64,000 nucleotides of DNA from Lithobates sylvaticus (taxonomy: Eukaryota > Chordata > Amphibia > Anura > Ranidae). A program made the translations under genes and the position numbers. Positions 46,878-58,599 of this stretch are shown piece after piece; position 1 is the first letter of the stretch; each line of letters begins with the position of its first letter. The notes beneath the pieces were generated by a model that made no database searches, was not told where the DNA came from, and saw only the letters and a list, made by a program, of their open reading frames with translations. The stretch spans positions 245,111,649-245,175,648 of the forward strand of contig CM053027.1 of assembly GCA_028564925.1 (NCBI GenBank). The letters are read 5' to 3'.

Positions 46878-47625
46878 ACTTTCCAGGGGTGACCCCCCAT
46901 GTGATGAAGGCAAGATCAAACACACTTTGAACATATAGTCATGTCTGATCTTGTCTTCACTTTAGAAAGTTGAACTTTCCTAGTTCCTATGTTCTGTTTT
47001 GCTCCATGCCTGGTTTGACCAAATGCAGAATGTTTGTAAACAATGTTGTCAAGAACCAAGATCTTGTCAGTTTTGGCAAGAAGTTTGTAAATGCACTTGT
47101 GAATGTGTTGCAAGTAAACTTTTTTAATTTTCTAAATGTGTGGCTTCCTTATTTCCAAAAAAAAAGCATTATGTATGTCAAATGTAAAGGATTTTGGGGG
47201 CAATGGGTGTTATATACTAAAGGCAAGTACAGTTTGCACTGCAAGTTTCTTTTCCAGGGCACTTTTGCACTGGACTTGTAGAGCATAGTAGATTTGACTT
47301 ATGTAAATGACACCCACAGTGATTTGTTTGAAAACACGTAGCACACCATTTTTGGGAATACACACATTTCTGTCATGGTGATGAAAAGGAGTATTTTGGG
47401 TGTCAGTTATGCACTACAAACCTTCTCTAGACCAAAGATTAGGTATCAAACACACAACAGAAGAATCTTTTTGGGAAGAAGAGACTGTTACCTCCTTTTG
47501 CCCAGAAAGTGCATTCCCACTGTTGAAGCTAAAGGGCATAAATGTATATCTCAAATAAGCTAGAATATGGAAATGACCAGAAAACATAGGTTGGTTCAAA
47601 AAATATATTTATTTAAAAATGCCTC

Positions 47626-49770
47626 TCACACATCGTCAGGCAGAGCAATGGCCCCCCTACCCACAAAGTACTCCATATATTGCTTGCGGACCGCGCGGGC
47701 ATTTAGAGGGGGCAAGCCTGGACGTGCCGCTTGAAGGGCTGTGAGGTCGGCATTGGAAGGGCCCTCAACATCTGGCCCAACGGTCACCACATAGTTGCTG
47801 TTGTGTCTTTTCAAAAAGTTGTGCAATATGCAAGAGGCAAGAACAATGTGGTTGAGTTTGTATTCCGCCAAGTTAATAGCCGTCAAAAACAGGCGGAAGT
47901 GGCTGGCCAGGATCCCGAAGGTGTTCTCCACCACTCTGCGGGCTCTCGACAGCCTGTAATTGAAGACCCTCTGGTCTGGGGTGAGGGTCCTCATCGGGAA
48001 GGGCCTCATCAGATGGGGAGTCAACGCATCTGCAACAAAGACGAAGGGGAGTCCTTCAGCATTCTCCTCTGGAGGTGGCAAGCACAGACTGCCACTTTGG
48101 AGACACCAGTAGAACTCCGTGTGCGCAATGGCACCACCATCCGAGATCCGGCCGTTCATCCCCACGTCCGCATACAAAAACTCGTATGTCGCCGACACCA
48201 CCGCCAACATCACTACACTATTAAACCCCTTGTAATTATAATAGTAGGACCCCGAGTTGGGGGGTGGGACGATGCGGACGTGTTTCCCATCAATTGCACC
48301 TCCGCAGTTAGGAAAGTCCCAACGGGTGGCAAAGTGGGAGGCCACAGTCTGCCATTCCTGTGGCGTGGAAGGGAACTGTGGAGTGAAACAAGAAAAAAAA
48401 ATTAGTCACTTTGCACATAAACATTGCAAGCAGATTAGACACTAAACATCTTGGAACAAGATCAGACTTTTACATTTAAAGCTGGAAAGTATTTGCAACG
48501 CAAAGTAGAGGGTCCCCCTAGCAGATGACTCACCCACCATCAATCGCCCCACTTCTAATGCGCCATTGACAATAACTAGGGGTTTGGGGGGGGGGGTTGG
48601 ACAGGTAACCCTCTGCACTTCATTGATTGCCAAATGGCTCAATAATGTGTGCTAGTTTGGCCAGACCCTCCTTACTTAACACTATTGGCAGCCCACAGGA
48701 AAGATAAAATAACATTCAAAATCCCCCCCCCCCCCAAAAAAAAAAGAAACGCACATTTGGACATTCTCAAATTACCTAGCAAGCTAATAGGAGGGAAAGA
48801 ACACAAAAAAAGAGGAAATGGAAAGTATTGAGCCAGCCCCTTGCACTACATGCTTTGCTGAATTCATCCCTAAAGATGCCCACTATAAAGAGGTAGGTAT
48901 ATAGTGTCTATTGACCTTTGGAAAGCTAGCAGATAGAGGATTGGTACCATCTGACAGAGCAGTTGGGGGAGGGGGTTCAGAATGCATTTGGCAACCCCCC
49001 CCCCCCCAACAAAAAGGGAAAAAAAGGGGCTCTACATGAAGTAAACCACACAGCAAACATTTGTGCATATTTTCGGGGGTGTTTGGGGGAAAACAATACT
49101 ATGCAGCAGAAAAAATACATTGCTTAAGTGACTAGGCCATAGGTGTCTATTTGGCCAGAAGAGCATGCTGGGGAGGTAAGTGAAGGGAAAAATGCATGAA
49201 GGAGAAAAGGGGCAGAGCATATTGCAATCATGGTAATTAAGGAAGGAGGTCAAAAATACAAGACATTAGCAAACAGAGCATACATAGAAGGGAATAGTAA
49301 AGGAGAAATGTTACCTTAATATAGTCCTCCTGCAGGACCTGTATTATGACAGAACAGGTCTCTGGAATAATGATTCCCAGGGCCTGGGGAGAGATACCTG
49401 AAGAGAACTTCAAATCCTGAAGGCTTCTCCCTGTCGCCAAGTACCTCAACGTAGCAACAAGCCTCTGCTCCAGAGTGATGGCTTGTCTCATGCAGGTATC
49501 CTGCCGGCTGATAAAAGGGGTCAGCAAAGCCAAAAGACGGTGAAAAACGGGGTCCGTCATCCGGAGAAAGTTCCTGAAATCATCAGGATTATTCTCCCGG
49601 ATCTCACGAAGCAAAGGCATGTGCGAGAACTGATCACGCTGAAGCAACCAATTCTTGGTCCACATACTCCTCGTCACTCTGTTCATGGACGGGTCTTGGC
49701 TCAAAGCTAAAAGCCCGACACCAATTCCGCGTACAGCACGAACTCGGCGACGAGTACGTACGGGAAACAT
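47626..49770 (-). CDS. Harbinger DDE transposase (HARBI1-like), two exons, intact
   Basis: Exon 1 is 49770-49315 and exon 2 is 48375-47626; donor ATTAAG|GTAACA, acceptor CTCCACAG|TTCCC, phase 0, intron 939 bp. The product has 401 residues, normal for the family. The N-terminal part has the helix-rich region FLRMTDPVFHRLLALLTPFI and ITLEQRLVATLRYLATG. The nuclease domain (DDE_4 type) starts near 165: GGAIDGKHV gives D181, YADVGMNGRISDG gives D222 and RRVVENTFGIL gives E302. The ILHNF motif follows near 333. All three catalytic residues are present and both exons are open. The enzyme cuts at the element ends and inserts at TWA. The gene faces the SANT-like gene tail to tail, about 1.07 kb apart. 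Confidence 0.92.
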
Positions 49771-50640
49771 CGCTCACAAACGGTCGGCTGGTCAGAACGG
49801 ACAAACAGAAAGCACCGATAAACAGCAAGGCCTGAAAGAACGAAATGAATACCAGAAACGAGCAGACAATAAGCAGTGCAAATCAAAGCGTCCTATATCA
49901 AGATATAGGCCGCAATGACCAACAAATGCGAACTGACTACACGCACTAATAAACAGATACGCACGGCAAGCACAAACTGAAGAGCAGTAATGATCTGAGT
50001 GACAAAACTGAGAAGCGCGAATCATAAGTCCCCAAACCTCGACTAACTCGCGATAAACACGGGATCAGCAGAAGGAGCCCAACGGGTGCCTGACGTGGTG
50101 CTGAACTTCCCTTTTCTAATCTCGTGGAAGACGACTTACGTCACGACGTTCTTGCAGACCGGAAATTCCGACAACGTTGTCCGACCGTGTGTACGCAACA
50201 CCAACATCGGACAAAGTACGACGAACATGATCCGATGGACCTGGTCCTCGGATAATCCGCACGTGTGTATGGGGCTTAAGAGTACATGTGAGCAAAGGGC
50301 CTTGTTTGCCCACATGGGATGCACAGGTGTTTTATGCACCCAGGAGCAGGCCTTCCCATTCATATCAGTTAGGATGCAACAGCTGCTCATCAACAGCCAC
50401 TGCTCCTAATTTGATATCCATGTGGGTGCATGTCCCCAAACTCACACTGTTTGCTGTTGGGGCCATGCACCCACATTGAGGTCAAATTGGGAGCAGTGGT
50501 TGTGTTTGTGCAGTGGCTTCCAACCAATAGACACAAATGGGACTGCCTGCACTTGGATGCACATAACAACATGAGGACAAACATGGCCCTTCACATGGAT
50601 GTATACTTATGTACCCCCGTGTGAACAAGGACTTTCTCAT

Positions 50641-51638
50641 ACTGTTGCATTCTGAATTATATGCATTTTTAAAGGCTTTTAATTGTTTCAACTAGCCAAA
50701 TACATTTCATTGCCCCACTCTGAAATGACAGTGTGATTTCATGCTGTTTCTGATATCACAGTGTGTTTGATTGAACGTTACTTAACAGTTTTTTTTCAAG
50801 ATACCTTTTTGTGTTTTAAAAAGTATTTCTGCATGACAAATAGTTGTGTTTTCATATAAATTTGAAAGAATAATTTATATGGTTAATGGACCGGCAATGT
50901 TTTCAATTGTGCAGCATTACCTGACATTTGTTGTAATATGTTTTTTTCTGCCTTTTAAAGTGTTGCAGTGAGCCATAAATATTGTCACCACACAAATCGT
51001 AAAATGTACAGTATTTTTGCACAGTTATAATAGGGTCATCACTCCCAATTGTGTAACTTTCTAGGCACATTCCGCAAGCAGTGTTTGAAAATGATCACCT
51101 CAGGCATAATTCATTTGTAAACTAATATAAAAAAAGCAGTTGGCATTACTTATAGTTAGAGGATGTAAAATTGACTGACAGTACTTTGCGTTATATTAAA
51201 TATTACACATTTTACTTTATGCCTGAACTTAAGTCAGAGAAATAACACAATTGTTATTTAGAAATGTAGGTGGCAATAGATGTTGCAGTAGCAACAATTT
51301 ATATTTTAATGTCTCTGCCACCTATAATACTTTGTCACTTTAAGTTGAGGTGGAAAGGACAAGGAGTGCAATGCCGGTAGAAGCATTTCATTGAGCTGAT
51401 TGATTTGAGAAGTTGAGCCTCTTCAGTCTTCACTCAAAAATTCTCTGAATATTCACTTCAATTATTCAAATATGTAAAATATTGAAACATAATTTACATA
51501 AAACTGGATATTGAAAGTCAACAGGAATTTTCTTTTCTCATATTGTATGTTGGATAATTAAAATACATGTCCACACCATTTTTTAAGTCTAGATTCTTAT
51601 TTTCACATATTGTATATTAGTAATGGCATTGTTAAGAC
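50641..51638. other. No gene seen
   Basis: AT-rich DNA with no repeat that I can name and no coding signal. Confidence 0.55.
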
Positions 51639-51641
51639 TAA

Positions 51642-53587
51642 TGCCGCGTACACACGTTCGGACTTTGTCCGCCGGACTTTCCGAGGGGGGACTTGCCCAC
51701 ACACGCCCGGACTTCCGAGCGTGTGACTTGCCCACACACGCCCGGACTTCTCCCGCAGACAATCCGCGGGAAAAAGTCAGCGGGACTTTTGAAAATGAAC
51801 GGATTTGCCCACACACGGAGCAGTCCGTTCATTCAGAACATAACTGCAGGTAGACGGGGCTAGCGAAGGCAGTGAATGCCGCCGCGCTAGCCCCGTCACC
51901 AGGCATGGATTTAAAGGGAATCCCCACGCCGAAAAAACGGTGTGGGGGTCCCCCCCAAATCCATCTCAGACCCTTATACGAGCACGCAGCCTGGCAGGCC
52001 AGGAAAGGGGGTGGGGACGAGCGAGCGCCCCCCCTCCTGAGCCATACCAGGCCGCGTGCCCTCAACATGGGGGGTGCCCTGGGGAAAGCGGCCCCCCACC
52101 TTAAAACACCTTGTCCCCATGTTGATGAGGACAAGGGCCTCTTCCCGACAACCCTGGCCGTTGGTTGTCGGGGTCTGCGGGCGGGGGCTTATCGGAATCC
52201 GGGAGCCCCCTTTAATAAGGGGGCCCCCAGATCCCGGCCCCCCACCCTATGTGAATGAGTATGGGGTACGATGTACCCCTACCCATTCACCTAAGGTGTA
52301 AAATGTAAAGAAAAAAAACACACAATTTTGAAAAAATATTTTATTGCACTGCTCCGGGGGTCTTCTTCCATCTTGGGGGGTCTTCTCGCCGGACTCCTCC
52401 GCCATTTACCGAGCTCTTTTACCGAGCAGAGGAGGCCGGCTACCTTCTTTGTCGTCGACGCCGTCGTCTGGGGGTCTCGATCCGCCTTCGGGGGTCTTCC
52501 GGGGTCTCTTCTGTTCTTGCCGCGGTCGTCGCTTTCTGCGCCGCTGGCGCCGCCTTCTTCTTCTTCTTCCGATGTTGACCAGTCGCTATCTCTGGCCGGA
52601 ATGCCAGAGCCGCGCTGTGCTGGGACTTATATAGGGACAAGGGGACAGGGTCACATGCTCATGTCACATGGTGACCCCGCCCCCTGTGATGTCACAGTCC
52701 CAGCATCCTCCGGGACGATGGCGTCGACGACGAAGAAGGTAGCCGGCCTCCTCTGCTCGGTAAAAGAGCTAGGTAAATGGCGGAGGAGTCCGGCGAGAAG
52801 ACCCCCCAAGACGGAAGAAGACCCACGGAGCAGTGCAATAAAATATTTTTTCAAAATTGTGTTTTTTTCTTTACATTTTACACCTTAGGTGAATGGGTAG
52901 GGGTACATTGTACCCCATACTCATTCACATAGGGTGGGGGGCCGGGATCTGGGGGCCCCCTTATTAAAGGAGGCTCCCGGATTCCGATAAGCCTCCGCCC
53001 GCAGACCCCGACAACCAACGGCCAGGGTTGTCGGGAAGAGGCCCTTGTCCTCGTCAACATGGGGACAAGGTGCTTTGGGGTGGGGGGGCCGCACGGCCCC
53101 CCTTTCCCCAGGGCACCCCCCATGTTGAGGGCACGCGGCCTGGTATGGCTCAGGAGGGGGGGGCGCTCGCTTGTCCCCACCCCTTTCCTGGCCTGCCGGG
53201 CTGCATGGTCGGATAAGGGTCTGAGGTGGATTTGGGGAGGACCCCCACGCCGTTTTTTCGGCATGGGGATTCCCTTTAAATCCATGCCAGGTGGCATTCA
53301 CTGCCTTCGCTAGCTCCGTCTACCTGAAGTCACGTGCTAAATGAACGGACTTTCCGATGAGCGGCAAGTCCGTTCATTTCAAAAGTCCGGCGGACTAGCC
53401 TACTAACTGTGGGATTGTCCGCCGGACTGCCAAGTCCAGCGGATAATTTTAAAACAAAACTTAAAACCTAGTACGCCGGACTTTTGGCGCCAAAAAGTCC
53501 GCCGGCGCCCACACACGAGGGGATTGTCCGGTGGACTCGAGTCCAGCGGACAATCCCGCGGGATAGTCCCTTCGTGTGTACGCGGCA
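51642..53587. mobile_element. Foldback element 3 with Harbinger-type ends and TAA duplication
   Basis: Terminal repeat tgccgcgtacacacg on the left and cgtgtgtacgcggca on the right, flanked by TAA (51639-51641 and 53588-53590). Arms of about 830-880 bp (51642-52470 and 52710-53587) are inverted copies; the loop is only about 240 bp. The loop has cttatatagggac near 52625 and gtcacatggtgacc at 52663-52676; AATAAA-type signals occur in both arms near the loop. Facing open frames that both begin MKKYFIALLRGSS are products of the palindrome, not genes. Arm identity is high, so this copy is young. TAA and the ends point to mobilisation by a Harbinger transposase. Confidence 0.88.
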
Positions 53588-53632
53588 TAAGTAATACCCC
53601 TATCCTCCCTTAAAGCAGCCAGACCATAAAAA

Positions 53633-55154
53633 CAATGTATCTTACAAAAGTGAGTACACCCCTCACATTTTTGTAAATATTTTATTCTATCTTTCCATGT
53701 GACAACACTGAGGAAATTACACTTTGCTACAATATAAAGTAGAGAGCATACAGCTTGTATAACAGTGTATATTTGCTTACTCAGCACACAGTCATTAATG
53801 TCCAAACCGCTGGCAACAAAAGTTAGTACGAATTGGGCCAATTAGCCATTTTCCCTCCCCGTTAGGTGACTCGTTAGTGTTACAAGGTCTCAGGTGTGAA
53901 TGGGGAGCAGGTGTATTCAATTTGGTGTTATTCCTCTCACTCTCTCACACTGGTCACTGGAAGTTCAATATGGCACCTCATGGCAAAAACTATGAGGATA
54001 AAAAGAATTGTTGCTCTACATAAAGATGACCTAGGCTATAAGAAGATTACCAAGACCCTAAAACTGAGCTGCAACACGGTGGCCAAGACCATATAGTGGT
54101 TTAACAGGACAGGTTCCACTCGAGACAGGCCTTGCCCTGGTCGACTAAAGAAGTTGAGTCATATCCAGAGGTTGTCTTTGGGAAATAGAGTTATGAGTGC
54201 TGCCAGCATTGCTTCAGAGGTTGAAAGGATGGGGGGTCCGCCTGTCAGTTCTCTTCTAAAGATGAAGAACAAGAAAGCTTGCAAACAGTTTGCTGAAGAC
54301 AAGTAGACTAAGGACATGGATTACTGAAACCATGTCCTGTGATCTGGTGAGACCAAGATAAACGTATTTGGTTCAGATGGTGTCAAGCGTGTGTGTCAAC
54401 AATCAGGTGAGGAGTAAAAAGACAAGTGTGTTTTGCCTACAGTCAAGTATGGTGGTGGGAATGTCATGTTCTGGGGGTTCCTGAGTGCTGCCGGCACTAG
54501 GGAGCTACAGTTCTTTGAGGGAACCATGAATACCACTATGTACTGTGACATACTGAAGCAGAGCATGATCCCCCTCCTTTTGAAAACTGGGCTGCAGGGC
54601 AGTATTCCAACATAATAAAGACCCCCAAACACACCTCCAAGATGACCACTGCCTTGCTTAAGAAGCTGAGGGTAAAGGTAATGGACTGGCCAAGCATGTC
54701 TCCAGACCTAAACCCTATTAAACATCTGTGGGGGATCCTCAAACGGAAGGTGGAGGAGCGCAAGGTCCAAAAAACATCCACCAGCTCTGTGATGTCATCA
54801 TGAAGGAGTGGAAGAGGAATCCAGTGGCAACCTGTGAAGCTTTGGTCAACTCTATGCCCAAGAGGGTTAAGGCAGTGCTGAAAAATAATGGTGGCCACAC
54901 AAAATATTGACACTTTGGGCCCAATTTAAACATTTTCACTTAGAGGTGTACTCACTTTTGTTGCCAGCGTTTTAGACATTAATGGCTGTGTGTTGAGTTA
55001 TTTTGAGGGGACGCAAATTTACACTGTTATACAAGCTGTACACTCACTAATTTACATTGTAGCAAAGTGTAATTTCTTCAGTGTTGTCACATGAAAAGAT
55101 AGAATAAAATATTTACAAAAATGTGAGGGATGTACTCACTTTTGTGAGACACTG
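53633..55154 (+). mobile_element. Tc1-type DNA transposon, copy 3
   Basis: Ends caatgtatcttacaaaagtg and ctcacttttgtgagacactg; TA follows on the right but not on the left. About 1.5 kb. Same family as the other two copies. Confidence 0.9.
53970..54910 (+). pseudogene. Tc1 transposase, several breaks
   Basis: Starts at MAPHG. Helix-turn-helix is readable (RIVALHKDDLGYKKITKTLKLSCNTVAKTI, then TAG). The WSDET region reads as a stop then SGETK; the final motif reads PDLNPIKHLW, with Lys for the catalytic Glu. A segment between the GG(R)PP region and the NKKAC region is deleted. Dead copy. Confidence 0.85.
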
Positions 55155-55470
55155 TAATTTTGTCTAGTTAGCTGCATTAATAGGTCAGGCACCTGCTGCT
55201 TTTCAGGGGACCAAATCTGAGTGTTGGTGACAGGGTAAGGGGCATGAATGTGGGTGGAAAATATTAGACAGCAAGTGAACATGTTGTCCTTAAAGTTGAT
55301 GCATTGAAAGCAGAAAAAATGGGCAAGCATAAGGATTTGAGAGACTATGGCAAGGGCCAACTTTTAATGGCTAGACTACTGGGTCAGAGCATCTTTAAGG
55401 CAGGGTTCACACTGCAGCACAGAGCTGGTCACAACAGGTGTCCGGTGCGTCCCTGTTCCCCATTTCAGGT
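55155..55470. other. No gene
   Basis: Short spacer between two Tc1-derived pieces; contains gcagggttcacactgcagc near 55393, a possible fragment of another MITE. Confidence 0.45.
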
Positions 55471-55542
55471 TGTCACTTGAAAAGTAAACATTGTAAATAT
55501 TTACAAAAATGTGAGGGTTGTACTCACTTTTGTGAGATACTG
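55471..55542. mobile_element. Solo Tc1 end
   Basis: 72 bp matching the right end of the Tc1 family (tttacaaaaatgtgagggtt, then ctcacttttgtgagatactg) followed by TA. The rest of that copy is gone. Confidence 0.88.
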
Positions 55543-56557
55543 TATATATTATTATTGTATGTATTAATTTAAGAAAAATATTTGATTGCGGTACTCACTG
55601 GAGTGTAACAAGCAGGCACTTAGTAGGTGACACTGCTTTCCGTCATGTTGTGCCCTGCAACTGAAAGTGGGTTGTAAGAATCTCAAGAAGGCTGTCAACT
55701 GGAAAAAAATGTTTTCAGTGTTCTGGATTTGTATATACTGTAATTGTGCTGAATCACAATTTACAGTTTACATATATACTTACTGTGTACATACATACGT
55801 AGTGTACATTGCAATGGACATTTGTGTATAATCAAATCATTTTCCAGGGTGAATTTATCAGCCTGTACAACCACTTTAATTTATAAAAAAAAAAAGAAAA
55901 AACAGGCTGAAATAATCACAAACATCTGTGTGTGTGCTGACATCACAGCAATGCTCTGCCCTAATCCTGGTAAAGGTCCAACGCTGCCTTTTACTCTCAT
56001 ACTGTGTGCGCAATGGATGCACCCAATAACACCATTTGGCTTGCCCCAATCTCCTCATCTGTTTTCTTCTCCTCATTATAGCTCAATATCACAATGATCA
56101 GGGCTGTTGTGCTAGACATCCTATTTGCCAAGATGTCTCTATGTTTTTTTTCTTCACCCCTACACCTAACTTACAAACAGGAACAGGATGTGATGTTACA
56201 GGTCATATCCTGCAAAATACACAGCGGTTTAACACATGTTAAAACAGGCATCAAAATGTGTATAAGCACACACAAAAATGCATGCAAATGGATAAGAATA
56301 CATTTTACTGCATGTTCAGTGTTAACAAGCCCTAAATGTTAGGGATACTTCTTTTATCTATCCTGGGCACAAAAACAGTGACAGTACTAAAATAACAATT
56401 AAATGTGCGGTACACAAAATGAGAAAAAATACAAAACACACCAAATTAATTACCTTAAACTACCCAAAATGTTCTCCAACACCATTCACTTCAAATAAAG
56501 AAAAATACATTTTTGTAGCTCACGTCATTAGTAGCCCAACAAGCACATTCAAAAGTT
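55543..56557. other. No gene seen
   Basis: AT-rich. Frames at 55822-56342 have no domain. Nothing recognised. Confidence 0.5.
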
Positions 56558-56560
56558 TAA

Positions 56561-56965
56561 TGCCGTGTACACATAGCTGGACTGAATTCCGCCGGACTTT
56601 TCAACGGACTTTCGACTGACTTTTGACGGACTTCCGTCGAATCGGACTTGTCTACACACAATCACACCAAAGTTCGACAGATTCGACCATGATGACGTAC
56701 GACCAGACTAGAATAAGGAAGTTCATAGCCAGTAGTCAATAGCTACCCTAGCATCGTTTTTTGTCTGTCGGACTAGCATACAGACGAACAGATTTTTCGA
56801 CCGGACTCAAGTCTGTCAGAAAGCTTTGAAACTTGTTCTAAATCTAAAGTCCGTCTGATTTTTCAACAGCAACGGTCTGATGAAGCCCACACATGGTTGA
56901 ATTGTCCGACGGATTTGTTTAGTCGGACCTTTGCTGTCGAAAAGTCCAGCTGTGTGTACACGGCA
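56561..56965. mobile_element. Harbinger-type MITE (tgccgtgtacac ends), 405 bp
   Basis: Left tgccgtgtacacatagctgg, right ccagctgtgtgtacacggca, flanked by TAA (56558-56560, 56966-56968). Interior rich in gtccgacgg/ccgtcggac-type motifs. Non-coding. Confidence 0.88.
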
Positions 56966-56968
56966 TAA

Positions 56969-57393
56969 AGCCCCATACACACGGTCGGATTTTTGCATGG
57001 ATTCTGTCCGATCGGACAATGTTGTTGAAAAATCAGACCGTGTGTATGCACCATCGGACAGTGTACGTCGGATTGTCCGACGGACAAAGTCCTATCTCCT
57101 GCTGGATAGATTTTCCAACAACACGGTCCGATCACACCAAATCCGATCGTGTGTACGGTTGTCCGACGGACAAAGTGCTACGCATGCTCAGATCACATTA
57201 CAAGACCAAAGCTATTGGCTACTAGCCTCTACGTAGTCCCGTCGTAGGCAACAAACGTCACCACGTTCAGAATGATCGGATTTTCCGACAACTTTGTCCG
57301 ACCGTGTGTACGCAAAACCAACATCGGACAAAGTATGACGGACATGATCCGCCGGACCTGGTCCTCGGATAGTCCGAGCGTGTGTATGGGGCT
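56969..57393. mobile_element. 425-bp Harbinger MITE, same family as the 7.5-kb element
   Basis: Ends agccccatacacacggtcgg and gagcgtgtgtatggggct. Left TAA (56966-56968) is shared with the MITE before it; the right flank reads TTA. The sequence is the same family as 42283-42707 in the opposite orientation, and both ends match the three-gene Harbinger. Confidence 0.88.
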
Positions 57394-57396
57394 TTA

Positions 57397-58151
57397 GAGT
57401 TTCTTCTGTGGTCAATTTTCGTCAACTAAGAAACTGGTAATTTTTTGGTAAAATCTATTTTTGCTGACATCACTCATTCATTTTCAAATAATTATATATT
57501 TATTCTCATATTACATAATTAGTTTACATCTAAATTAAGCAACTTTTTGCCTGATGCAATTTGGGAATCACTGTTGATGACGGTGGTAACTACAAATTAT
57601 CAGAAATCTATGATATGTGGGTTAAGAGTCACATAAAACTATAAGTAGCGCTACCCACCGTAGGAGCGACTTGAGTACGTTTGGTTCTGTACTCTGCCTC
57701 TCAACCCCAAGAACTGTCCCAGCCCCTCTGGCACACCTAGCAAACAATGTACTTGCAAATACAGTAAAACAGACACACATGTAGTGAACAGAAAGTTTGT
57801 TTACTGGGAGACTTCCCACAATCAAACAAACAGTGATCTAATAACTCAATAGTCAAGAATGGCAAATTGTGGTCTTTAATATTGTTAATCAAAACCAAAA
57901 TGCAGAGTTCAAAATAGCACAGTCAAACAACTTAAATAAATCTATAGTGGCCTATGCACTCAGACATAAAGGGGAATTGATCTGACTTAACAACGGTCGG
58001 TCTGTTTCCCTCTAATCCTGAAATCACAGACCCAGGCAATGAACATGTGAGGCAATAGGTCACAAATGAAAATGATCACTTTAACAGTTAATGTGAGTGT
58101 TCCCCTTTAAAGGTAGTCACTGGAATCACTAAATTAATGATACTGAAAGAG
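57397..58151. other. No gene; start of an unnamed dispersed repeat
   Basis: AT-rich to about 57640. Then gtagcgctacccaccgtagg starts a stretch that looks like a dispersed element running to about 59340, split by the MITE at 58155. I cannot assign it. Confidence 0.4.
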
Positions 58152-58154
58152 TAA

Positions 58155-58596
58155 GGCCCCTTTCACACTGGGGCGTTTTTCAGGCGGTACAGCGCTAAAA
58201 ATAGCGCCTGTTCACCGCCTGAAAAAATCCGGCCCCTTTAACTCCAGTGTGAAAGCCGGCGGGCTTTCACACTGGAGCGGTGCGCTAGCAGGATGGCAAA
58301 AAAAGTCCTGCTAGCAGCATCTTTGGAGCGGTATAGGAGCGGTGTGTTCATCGCTCCTATACCGCTCCTTCCCATTGATTTGAATAGGAAACCGCGGTAA
58401 AACCGCGGCAATACCGCCGCAAAGCGCCGCTACGGCGGTGCTCTGCGGGGGATATTAACCCTTTTTCGGCCGCTCACGGGGGGTAAAACCGCACCACAAG
58501 TGGCCGAATACCGCGGTTAAAACGACAGTAAAGCAGCACTAAATATAGCGCTGCTTTACCGTCACCGCAGCTCCCCGCCCCAGTGTGAAAAGGGCC
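58155..58596. mobile_element. MITE with ggcccctttcacactg termini, copy 3
   Basis: Left ggcccctttcacactggggc, right gccccagtgtgaaaagggcc, TAA on both sides (58152-58154 and 58597-58599). 442 bp, folds strongly (ctggagcggtgcgctagcag region). TAA and the ends fit a Harbinger-type element. Confidence 0.9.
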
Positions 58597-58599
58597 TAA

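Larger units (their letters stand above)
42736..50276 (-). mobile_element. Autonomous-looking Harbinger transposon with three genes
   Basis: Ends agccccatacacacggtcgg (left) and, inverted on the right, agccccatacacacgtgcgg, flanked by TAA at 42733-42735 and 50277-50279. Size is 7,541 bp. Gene order from left: MADF-type gene (minus, 43760-44909), SANT/Myb-like gene (plus, 45318-46560), DDE transposase gene (minus, 47626-49770). All splice sites that I can read are canonical and all frames are open. 425-bp MITEs with the same ends lie at 42283-42707 and 56969-57393. This is the strongest candidate for a living DNA transposon in the window. Confidence 0.92.
41836..50640. mobile_element. Possible palindromic host MITE, split by the Harbinger stack
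   Basis: The right part (about 50280-50640) folds on itself: ccactgctcctaatttga (50397) faces tcaaattgggagcagtgg (50483-50500), and the start of the part faces 50560-50612. Its right end (gtacccccgtgtgaacaagga) matches in inverse the short piece ttgtttacacaggagtac at 41838-41857, left of the stack. So one older MITE seems to have been opened by the insertions. The match is 15 of 21 bases, so this is a moderate inference. Confidence 0.45.

Noticed and set aside
47731-48405. 224-codon plus-strand frame over the Harbinger transposase
   Set aside because: It is antisense to exon 2 of the transposase, which has clear catalytic motifs.
52328-52888. Open frame starting MKKYFIALLRGSS on plus and again on minus
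   Set aside because: It is mirrored by the foldback arms; both copies come from the palindrome and no family is recognised.
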